Source: Gammaproteobacteria bacterium
GTDB lineage: Bacteria > Pseudomonadota > Gammaproteobacteria > Pseudomonadales > Azotimanducaceae
Assembly: GCA_027295975.1 (NCBI GenBank)
Contig: JAPUJX010000090.1
Location: forward strand, 1 to 5,991
DNA length: 5,991 nt
Direction of reading: 5' to 3'
The notes below the pieces were generated by a model. That model worked only from the letters and a program-made list of their open reading frames with translations, ran no database searches and was not told where the DNA came from. The translations under genes and the position numbers were made by a program. Shown piece after piece: positions 1 through 5,005 of this stretch (the first letter of the stretch is position 1; every line of letters begins with the position of its first letter).

Positions 1-38
1 CGAAGCCGGCGGCGTTGATTGGGTGCGATGGCACTCAT
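1..38 (-). CDS. N-terminus of a gene downstream of the response regulator, probably its sensor histidine kinase (partial)
   Basis: On the minus strand the response-regulator stop TGA (37-35) is overlapped by an ATG (38-36), giving the classic ATGA translational-coupling junction. The frame stays open to the window edge and reads MSAIAPNQRRRL, a short polar start with a cluster of arginines. Such a start is compatible with the cytoplasmic end of a membrane-bound sensor kinase just before a first transmembrane helix. An overlapping kinase gene directly after an OmpR-family regulator is the commonest arrangement for these pairs. Only 12 codons are visible and no kinase motif is present, so the identity rests on position alone. 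An alternative GTG start immediately after the stop (34-32) is also possible. Confidence 0.42.
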   Translation of the reverse strand, partial: MSAIAPNQRRRL

Positions 39-742
39 CGGCCGAGCAACCGGTATCCGGCACCACGCACCGTGATCAGGTGCACGGGGTTTTTCGAATC
101 GGGTTCGAGTTTTCGGCGCAACTTCGCAATGTGAATGTCAACCGTCCGGGTTTCGATATCGAGATTTTTTGCGTAACCCCAGACTTCGGTCAAGAGTTCA
201 TCGCGGGAGACCGGACGTTTCCCATGGGCATTGAGATAGGCAATTATCCCCATCTCGCGGCGGGTAAAGTGAATGGTTTCGTTTCCGCGCTTCCCATTGA
301 GGTTCCGGGTATCTATGACAACGTCCAGGTGACCCTTCGCTGTCAACACGATCTCTTCGACCTCAGGGGTCTGGGTGCGTCGAATAACGGCGGCGATTCT
401 TAGAACAAGCTGCTCGACCGAGAATGGTTTCGCAACATAGTCATCAGCCCCAAGGCGCAAACCACGAACGATGTCTTCATCGCTCACCTTGGCTGTAAGA
501 ATGATGATTGGCTGTTCCTTGTCTATTTCGCGTATGGCATTGCAGACATCGAAACCGTTCATGCCGGGCAACATGATGTCCAGCAGGATCAGGTCGAAAC
601 GCCCCGTCAGCGCATGTTCGAGACCTGATATGCCGTCTTGCGCACTGGTGACGTCATAACCATGGAATGTCAGCACGTCGACCAGACCGGTTCGGATTGC
701 CGGTTCGTCCTCGACGACCAGAATATGGGGTTTCGTAGTCAT
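35..742 (-). CDS. OmpR/PhoB-family two-component response regulator
   Basis: This is a cytoplasmic transcription factor of 235 residues, the usual length for the family. An N-terminal receiver domain (about 5-120) has the acidic pocket E11/D12, phospho-acceptor D55 in LLLDIMLPG, the switch T83 and conserved K105 in the KPF motif. A C-terminal winged helix (about 130-233) follows, with recognition helix near 198-212 (TRTVDIHIAKLRRKL) and wing motif VRGAGYRL. All key receiver residues are present, so it should be phosphorylated by a partner kinase, probably the gene starting at 38. It is divergent from the PspA-like operon, and the shared 146-bp gap contains GTAAA direct repeats of the kind this family binds. 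Autoregulation and control of that operon are therefore likely but inferred. The ribosome-binding site is weak (AGG about 11 nt upstream). I cannot assign it to CpxR, PhoP or another named orthologue from sequence alone. Confidence 0.95.
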   Translation of the reverse strand: MTTKPHILVVEDEPAIRTGLVDVLTFHGYDVTSAQDGISGLEHALTGRFDLILLDIMLPGMNGFDVCNAIREIDKEQPIIILTAKVSDEDIVRGLRLGADDYVAKPFSVEQLVLRIAAVIRRTQTPEVEEIVLTAKGHLDVVIDTRNLNGKRGNETIHFTRREMGIIAYLNAHGKRPVSRDELLTEVWGYAKNLDIETRTVDIHIAKLRRKLEPDSKNPVHLITVRGAGYRLLGR

Positions 743-781
743 GACAGCTTAAGCCTAGCAGCGCAACCGACCCGAGCGCAT

Positions 782-797
782 GTAAATTTTTGGTAAA
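782..797 (+). promoter_or_regulatory. Candidate OmpR-family operator: two GTAAA direct repeats
   Basis: GTAAA at 782-786 and GTAAA at 793-797 are separated by six bases, an 11-bp period that places both half-sites on the same face of the helix. OmpR/PhoB-family regulators characteristically bind such tandem repeats, and the CpxR box is written GTAAA-N(4-8)-GTAAA. The site lies between a divergent regulator of this family and the PspA-like operon. Binding is inferred. Confidence 0.5.
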
Positions 798-820
798 CCC
801 CCAACCAGATATTTTACCAA
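790..820. promoter_or_regulatory. Inverted repeat TTGGTAAA...TTTACCAA in the divergent promoter region
   Basis: Perfect 8-bp arms lie at 790-797 and 813-820 with a 15-bp spacer. The left arm contains the second GTAAA half-site and the right arm supplies a GTAAA on the minus strand. Because of the symmetry, both strands read TTGGTA, 17 bases, then TTTACC. This could be a weak pair of overlapping -35/-10 elements for the two divergent transcripts, although TTTACC is a poor -10. It is more likely an operator than a terminator, since the spacer is long and the arms are AT-rich. Confidence 0.4.
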
Positions 821-888
821 CTTGAGCCTACACCCAATTCCCACTCGAGCCCAACATCCAGACCAACCAAAATCACTGGGAAATACCG

Positions 889-1410
889 ATGGCTCTGATA
901 ACACGCATTTCGAAACTTTTTACCGCAGACGTACACGCAGTCCTCGACCGTATCGAGGAACCGGAAGTCGTGTTGAAGCAGGCTATTCGCGAGATGACCG
1001 AGGAAACGGCGCGCGGCAAACAACGATTAATGTGGCTCGCAGCCGAGAGCCAGGCACTCGAACGACGCCTGGTCAGCGCTGACGAAACAATCGCATCCCT
1101 CGACGGCGAGCTTGATCTCTGTTTTGCAGCGGATGAACAGGAACTTGCTCGATCTCTCGTTAGAAACAAGCTCGCGGCCGAGCAACACCACAAACAAACT
1201 TCACAACAACTCGAGTTGCTGCGCCGAGATCACGAAAGCCTCGAGGCGACGTTGACCGAGCAAAATCAACAGCTCGCAGACATGCAGCAAAAAGCCGACG
1301 TTTTCATGGACGCTCCGGCCACCTCGTGCAACCCAATCCAGGACGCCGGTATCAGCCAGGATGCCATTGACGTTGCCTTCCTGAGAGAAAAGCAGCGGAG
1401 GCAGTCATGA
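889..1410 (+). CDS. PspA/IM30-family protein, short form
   Basis: The product is a 173-residue, highly charged, almost wholly helical protein without a signal peptide or membrane span. It resembles phage-shock protein A and Vipp1/IM30, peripheral inner-membrane proteins that form oligomers and help maintain membrane integrity. The amphipathic start (MALITRISKLF), then ADVHAVLDRIEEPEVVLKQAI and REM at about 13-36, align by eye with the PspA pattern of ANINALLDKAEDPQ. The segment EQELARSLVRNKLAAEQH (about 83-100) matches the PspA DDLARAALIEKQKL region. A long coiled coil runs from about 25 to 138. PspA proteins are usually near 220 residues; this one appears to lack much of the helix after about 140 and ends in DVAFLREKQRRQS. 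The start has a GGGA Shine-Dalgarno at 878-881, 7 nt upstream. It is the first gene of a three-gene operon and its stop overlaps the next start. Confidence 0.85.
   Translation: MALITRISKLFTADVHAVLDRIEEPEVVLKQAIREMTEETARGKQRLMWLAAESQALERRLVSADETIASLDGELDLCFAADEQELARSLVRNKLAAEQHHKQTSQQLELLRRDHESLEATLTEQNQQLADMQQKADVFMDAPATSCNPIQDAGISQDAIDVAFLREKQRRQS
1397..1401 (+). promoter_or_regulatory. Strong Shine-Dalgarno inside the end of the PspA-like gene
   Basis: GGAGG lies 5 nt upstream of the ATG at 1407, within the last codons of the preceding gene. It fixes the start of the membrane-protein gene and, with the ATGA overlap, supports coupled translation of the pair. Confidence 0.7.
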
Positions 1411-1979
1411 AGCAGCCGGGGTTTTTTCAAGGCGTCATCGTCGCGGCCGTGCTGGCACTCACCGGCTCAATTGCCTTCGCCGGCTTATCGGCTGTCGTGG
1501 GCGGAGCAGCGGCGCTGAAGATGGTGACCGTAGCGCTCGGAGGGACCTACATCGTTTACCTGCTGGTTTGCTCCAACGAACACACCGGGCGCATAACGAT
1601 CTTCATGGCATGGGGTGTGGTGACAACCACCACCTGGCTGCTCACCACGGACCTCTCCATGACGCTGATCACGCAGTCCGTGTTGATCTCCATCGTGCGA
1701 ACCCTCTACCACCACACACGCCTGCTCGGCGGCCTGCTGGATTTTGCGTTGTCTGCGTTTGCACTCAGCGCCGCGGTCTGGGCCATTGGTCACTCGGGCA
1801 GCATGTTGCTGACCGTATGGTGTTTTTTCCTCGTGCAGACCCTGAGTGTCTACATTCCAGAGTCGCTTACAAACAAGGAGCAACAAACCCCCACGGAAAA
1901 TTCCGCGGCAGAAGACAAATTTGGTCGTGCCTTTCGCACGGCAGAGACAGCGATCAGACGTATCGCCACCCAACGTTAG
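1407..1979 (+). CDS. Multi-pass inner-membrane protein of unknown function
   Basis: I do not recognise this 190-residue protein as a named family. Hydrophobic segments lie at about 9-33, 37-55, 63-80, 106-127 and 131-150, with a weaker one near 84-98, so five or six transmembrane helices are likely. A hydrophilic, charged C-terminal tail follows (about 151-190). The first hydrophobic stretch is rich in Ala and Gly, and a TTTT run occurs at 73-76. No catalytic motif is visible. Its start overlaps the stop of the PspA-like gene (ATGA), and the vWA gene begins 17 nt after its stop, so the three are almost certainly co-transcribed. By analogy with PspB/PspC or other PspA partners it could be the membrane element that recruits or is monitored by the PspA-like protein; this is inference from position only. 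Confidence 0.85.
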   Translation: MKQPGFFQGVIVAAVLALTGSIAFAGLSAVVGGAAALKMVTVALGGTYIVYLLVCSNEHTGRITIFMAWGVVTTTTWLLTTDLSMTLITQSVLISIVRTLYHHTRLLGGLLDFALSAFALSAAVWAIGHSGSMLLTVWCFFLVQTLSVYIPESLTNKEQQTPTENSAAEDKFGRAFRTAETAIRRIATQR

Positions 1980-1996
1980 TGAAAGAGGACTGAACC

Positions 1997-3196
1997 ATGA
2001 AATCGATAATCATCGCAATCGGGCTGTTTGCCCTTACCGCGGCAGCCGTCGCCTTCTATCCCACCGCGCGCGACAACGTGCCACAAGTTGTGCAACAGCC
2101 GCCCCCGATATCACGGGTGCCGCCTGTTGAAGCGCCCAAGATCGAGGTGGTCTTCGTGCTCGATACAACCGGATCCATGAGCGAGTTGATACAGGCGGCC
2201 AAGGACAAAATCTGGTCCATCGCCTCGACCATGGTATCGGCACAACCGGCTCCCGAGATCAAGATCGGTCTGGTTGCCTACCGTGACCGCGGAGACGCGT
2301 ACGTCACCAAGGTGGTCGATCTCTCCGACGATCTGGATTCTGTTTATGCCAGCCTTATCGACTTCGAAGCCGACGGTGGAGGTGATGGCCCGGAGAGCGT
2401 GAATCAGGCGTTATACGACGCGGTTCACGAGATCTCCTGGAGCCAGGACCCCAACAGCTACCAGGTGGTGTTTCTGGTGGGTGACGCTCCCCCGCATATG
2501 GATTATCAGGACGATGTGAAATACCCCGTGGTGCTGGCGGAAGCCGCACGGCGCGGCATCGTGGTAAACACAATCCGGTGCGGGACCGACAGCAACACGG
2601 AAGCGGCCTGGCGTTCGATTGCCGCCGCCACCCAAGGCGCCTTCTTCTCGGTTGCACAATCCGGCGGCGCAATCGCCATGGGCACACCCTATGACACGAA
2701 AATTGCTGAACTCTCGGCCGGTCTCGACGCTACCCGGTTGTATTACGGCAATGTCACGGAACGTGCCGAAAAACAACTGAAGATCCTGGCAACCGACAAA
2801 TTCCACGCAAAAGCAAGCGATGCGACCAAAGCCCGCCGCGCGGCGTTCAACCTCCTGTCCAGCGGCGAGAAGAACCAGTTCGGCGACGGTGACCTAGTTG
2901 GCGCCGTTACCAGCGGAGTCGTGAAGCTGGACGAAATCGAAACGGAGGACCTGCCGATATCGCTGCAGGCGATGACGCCCGAAGAACGCAACGAGGTAGT
3001 GCGTGCCAACAGCGCGGAGCGCGATGCACTCAAGCGCCAGATTCGGGAGTTGAGCAGCCTGCGCGCCGACTACCTCGAATCTGAAGTTGCAGCCATCGAC
3101 GACATAGATGAATCCCTCGACTACCAGATCTTCGAAACGGTGCGCGGCCAAGCCGAAAAGAAAGGGCTGAAATATTCGGCTTCGCCGAAATATTAG
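1997..3196 (+). CDS. Membrane-anchored or exported von Willebrand factor A domain protein
   Basis: The product has 399 residues. An N-terminal hydrophobic segment (about 3-20) acts as a signal anchor or signal peptide; AVA-FYP near 17-22 could be a cleavage site and no lipobox cysteine is seen. A proline-rich linker (about 28-47, PPPISRVPPVEAP) leads into a vWA domain (about 49-225). The metal-ion-dependent adhesion site looks intact: DTTGS at 56-60 (D56, T58, S60), the GGGDGPES loop at 127-134 with D130, and D163 in VGDAPPH. Such domains bind ligands or partner proteins through a divalent metal, here probably on the periplasmic side. The remaining part (about 235-399) is charged and helical, with an ERDALKRQIRELSSLRADYLESE coiled-coil-like stretch near 341-363. 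AGAGGA at 1984-1989, 7 nt upstream, supports the ATG. It is the last gene of the operon and is followed by a strong hairpin. The ligand is unknown. Confidence 0.9.
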   Translation: MKSIIIAIGLFALTAAAVAFYPTARDNVPQVVQQPPPISRVPPVEAPKIEVVFVLDTTGSMSELIQAAKDKIWSIASTMVSAQPAPEIKIGLVAYRDRGDAYVTKVVDLSDDLDSVYASLIDFEADGGGDGPESVNQALYDAVHEISWSQDPNSYQVVFLVGDAPPHMDYQDDVKYPVVLAEAARRGIVVNTIRCGTDSNTEAAWRSIAAATQGAFFSVAQSGGAIAMGTPYDTKIAELSAGLDATRLYYGNVTERAEKQLKILATDKFHAKASDATKARRAAFNLLSSGEKNQFGDGDLVGAVTSGVVKLDEIETEDLPISLQAMTPEERNEVVRANSAERDALKRQIRELSSLRADYLESEVAAIDDIDESLDYQIFETVRGQAEKKGLKYSASPKY

Positions 3197-3217
3197 TGCC
3201 CGCCCGTACGCGCGACA

Positions 3218-3243
3218 TACCGGGGCCGCTTCCGGCCCCGGTA
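3218..3243. terminator. Perfect 11-bp GC-rich hairpin between convergent genes
   Basis: TACCGGGGCCG (3218-3228) pairs perfectly with CGGCCCCGGTA (3233-3243) around the tetraloop CTTC. It begins 22 nt after the vWA stop and lies 20 nt beyond the stop of the convergent desaturase gene. It can therefore act on both transcripts. Neither strand has a clear T-run after it, so it may not be a classical intrinsic terminator. It could instead protect mRNA 3' ends or work with Rho. Confidence 0.65.
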
Positions 3244-3257
3244 GTTCCTGCCGGAAC
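3244..3257. repeat. Second small hairpin abutting the terminator-like stem
   Basis: GTTCC (3244-3248) and GGAAC (3253-3257) form a 5-bp stem with loop TGCC, starting one base after the 11-bp hairpin ends. It lies just downstream of the desaturase stop on the minus strand and may extend the transcription-stop structure. Five base pairs could arise by chance. Confidence 0.35.
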
Positions 3258-3262
3258 CCCGT

Positions 3263-4228
3263 TCAGGCGGCAACGTCTCCCGACTGCTCCACCATATCAG
3301 CCGAAACAGCGCTGACACTCAAGGGAAACAGCAAGGCGGTCAGCGGCGCAACCTGCTCCGGATATCCATTTTCCCGTTTCAATCCCAAAACTTGCGGTGG
3401 CACCCCCGGGCGATACAAAAAGGTGTTGAACAACAAATCGAACAGAGAAAGTGCCGCACCATAGTTATGCGCTTCGTGCGACTTCGCGCTGTGGTGGTAA
3501 CGGTGCAACTCGGGCCCGACAAACAGGTAATTGAGCCAGCCCATGCGCAAGTCGACGTTGAAGTGGCTGATGGTGCCGTGTAACGCAATGACCGAACCGT
3601 AGGCAAGCACCGCCAGCGGGTCGAATCCCAACGCCCAGAGGGGCAGCAACTGAACAAAAAGCCTCACGACAATGGCATTAATCGGATGGAACACCGCATG
3701 CATCACCACATAAAGCTGTTGCGGTAAGTGATGAATCGAATGAGCCCGCCACAGGACATTGGTAATGGGTCCACGGCTCATGTGCATGATTCGATGCACG
3801 CCGTACTGGAGCGCTTCGAACACGATCAAGCCAACGACAACTTGCAGAAAAAGGGGTTTCCCGGACATCGGACCTTCGGTGTATTCGGAAACGACCACCG
3901 CAACCATCACCAGGGCGGTCGAAAGCAGCGCAATGGTCGCACCGTTGAACACGATGAACACCAGATCCCTTTTCAGGAGGTAACGCCACGTCATACCCCA
4001 CCGTCGCCGGTACGGCAGGATCCATTCGCAGAACAGCAGCACCACGATCATCACCCCACCTTTGATCATTTGAACTTCCTGCATGGAATCCGGGTGCGAG
4101 ATGGCATATCCGATACAGACCAGCGTCCACAACCACAAACTCGGGTACAGGCCCCAACGCACGAGCCAGGCAAAGGTCCGGGAAGCTCGTAAATCCTCTC
4201 CACCGCTGACTTCAGTCACGCTGTTCAT
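3263..4228 (-). CDS. Sterol desaturase / fatty acid hydroxylase superfamily membrane protein
   Basis: This 321-residue integral membrane protein probably has a di-iron centre. Hydrophobic segments lie at about 26-44, 55-72, 88-113, 126-142 and 183-214. The superfamily's histidine clusters are present: HRIMH at 145-149, HSIHH at 163-167, HGTISH at 217-222 and HRYHH at 242-246, followed by H250 and H254 in HEAHNYG. Members use oxygen and iron to hydroxylate or desaturate sterols, fatty acids, sphingolipids or carotenoids; the substrate here cannot be told. Length is typical. The gene is divergent from a TetR regulator 71 bp away, and a candidate operator lies between them, so repression by that protein is likely. 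No Shine-Dalgarno precedes the ATG: the 17 bases upstream are AT-rich, which leaves open a leaderless or weakly translated message. The neighbouring acyl-CoA genes suggest a lipid substrate (inference). Confidence 0.9.
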   Translation of the reverse strand: MNSVTEVSGGEDLRASRTFAWLVRWGLYPSLWLWTLVCIGYAISHPDSMQEVQMIKGGVMIVVLLFCEWILPYRRRWGMTWRYLLKRDLVFIVFNGATIALLSTALVMVAVVVSEYTEGPMSGKPLFLQVVVGLIVFEALQYGVHRIMHMSRGPITNVLWRAHSIHHLPQQLYVVMHAVFHPINAIVVRLFVQLLPLWALGFDPLAVLAYGSVIALHGTISHFNVDLRMGWLNYLFVGPELHRYHHSAKSHEAHNYGAALSLFDLLFNTFLYRPGVPPQVLGLKRENGYPEQVAPLTALLFPLSVSAVSADMVEQSGDVAA

Positions 4229-4232
4229 TTAT

Positions 4233-4252
4233 ATGTATGTAATTACTTATAT
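4233..4252. promoter_or_regulatory. Candidate TetR-family operator (imperfect palindrome)
   Basis: ATGTATGTAATTACTTATAT is an inverted repeat with 8 of 10 base pairs matching, centred on the perfect core GTAATTAC (4239-4246). It begins 5 bp upstream of the desaturase start and ends 12 bp before the TATAAT of the tetR promoter. A repressor bound here would cover the tetR -35 region and the desaturase start region, as is common for divergently transcribed TetR-family genes. AT-richness raises the chance of a fortuitous palindrome. Confidence 0.5.
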
Positions 4253-4270
4253 TGGAAAAACGACTATAAT
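4242..4270 (+). promoter_or_regulatory. Probable tetR promoter with consensus -10
   Basis: A perfect TATAAT lies at 4265-4270, 29 bp before the tetR ATG. The best-placed -35 at 17-bp spacing is ATTACT (4242-4247), a poor match that overlaps the candidate operator. Transcription would start near 4276-4278, giving a leader of only about 22-24 nt. Confidence 0.55.
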
Positions 4271-4299
4271 CTTCGCCAACCCGCAACACAAGACCACCC

Positions 4300-4881
4300 A
4301 TGCCAAGAAAAAAAAGTACCCCGGATGAAGTGATCCTGAATGCCGCCAGGGAAGTGTTTCTGGAGGACGGAATCGGCGCTTCCACAAAAAAAATTGCCGC
4401 GCGAGCGGGAGTTTCGGAAGGTGTCCTGTTCCAGCGGTATGGGCAGAAGAAGGCGCTGTTTTTCAAGGCGATGCGTTTACCCGCCCCGGACTTCGCCGAA
4501 TCGGTCCGGGCAAGTGATCGATGTATCGACATCCACGAGGCACTCCTGATGCTGGCGACCTCCTCCCTGGAATATCTGAGGGGCGTCATGCCGGTGGTAT
4601 TGCTGGTGTTGTCTCATCCGTCGTGTCAGGAGGTTTTTCGAACCCATGAAGGCCAGGCCCACGAACTTCTGTTCGAAGCCTTTGGAATCAGCCGGATATT
4701 CGGAGATTTCTTCGACAAACATGTCCGCACCGGTAATCTACGAGCGCGCGACTACACAACCGTAACCGGCATCCTCTTTGCAACGCTGCTCACTCGCGCA
4801 CTGCACGAGCAAATTCGTCTGGATCACCCGGAATCGTCACAAGCCTGGTTGGCGACGGTGGTCAAGGTCCTGATTGATTAG
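4300..4881 (+). CDS. TetR-family transcriptional regulator
   Basis: The product has 193 residues, typical for the family. The N-terminal DNA-binding domain covers about 8-56: helix 1 in VILNAAREVFLEDG, then the helix-turn-helix STKKIAARAGVSEGVLFQRYGQKKALF (28-54). The rest (about 60-193) is the variable helical ligand-binding and dimerisation domain; it gives no ligand clue by eye. A highly basic start (MPRKK) adds non-specific DNA contact. The gene has no recognisable Shine-Dalgarno and a very short predicted leader. It is divergent from the desaturase-family gene, with a palindrome between them, so repression of that gene and itself is the simplest model. Downstream acyl-CoA genes on the same strand, 124 bp away, may be a second target or co-transcribed. 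Two runs of eight A lie in the first 100 bases of the coding sequence. Confidence 0.93.
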   Translation: MPRKKSTPDEVILNAAREVFLEDGIGASTKKIAARAGVSEGVLFQRYGQKKALFFKAMRLPAPDFAESVRASDRCIDIHEALLMLATSSLEYLRGVMPVVLLVLSHPSCQEVFRTHEGQAHELLFEAFGISRIFGDFFDKHVRTGNLRARDYTTVTGILFATLLTRALHEQIRLDHPESSQAWLATVVKVLID

Positions 4882-5005
4882 CAGAATCTTTGGCTTACGA
4901 TGCGCAATGAGCCTCACCGAATTGGCATGGCAGGGTCGATATTGCCTCCTTAGACGAGTACTTTGTAGGCAGCATTGTCCAATCAAACAAGCGAGAACGT
5001 TGAAT

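Noticed and set aside
23..403. Plus-strand open frame opposite the response regulator
   Set aside because: The receiver and winged-helix motifs on the minus strand are unambiguous, and the antisense frame shows no family resemblance.
747..754. Palindrome GCTTAAGC just upstream of the response-regulator start
   Set aside because: Eight symmetric bases with no extension beyond the core are easily found by chance, and it is not repeated elsewhere in the gap.
1417..1427. GGGGTTTTTT run resembling a terminator tail
   Set aside because: It lies in the first codons of the membrane-protein gene (encoding PGFFQ) and no stable stem precedes it.
1485..1973. Long open frame on the minus strand opposite the membrane-protein gene
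   Set aside because: Its translation is low-complexity, rich in Gly, Arg and His, and resembles no protein. The plus-strand gene has a strong Shine-Dalgarno, membrane helices and operon context.
2411..2806. Minus-strand open frame inside the vWA gene
   Set aside because: It lies wholly antisense to the well-supported vWA domain with its MIDAS motifs and has no recognisable domain or ribosome-binding site.
3728..4192. Plus-strand open frame opposite the desaturase-family gene
   Set aside because: The translation is a His/Gln/Pro-rich product expected from reading the histidine-box gene backwards; all four histidine boxes support the minus-strand gene.
4922..4947. Possible promoter elements (TTGGCA at 4922, TTGCCT at 4942) before the isomerase gene
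   Set aside because: No acceptable -10 hexamer lies at 16-18 bp from either, so a dedicated promoter could not be supported.
4874..5005. A 44-residue N-terminal extension of the isomerase gene from a TTG at 4874 overlapping the end of tetR
   Set aside because: The extra residues (rich in Cys, Arg and Leu) do not resemble a crotonase or a targeting sequence, the TTG lacks a good ribosome-binding site, and the ATG at 5006 gives the family's normal start and length.
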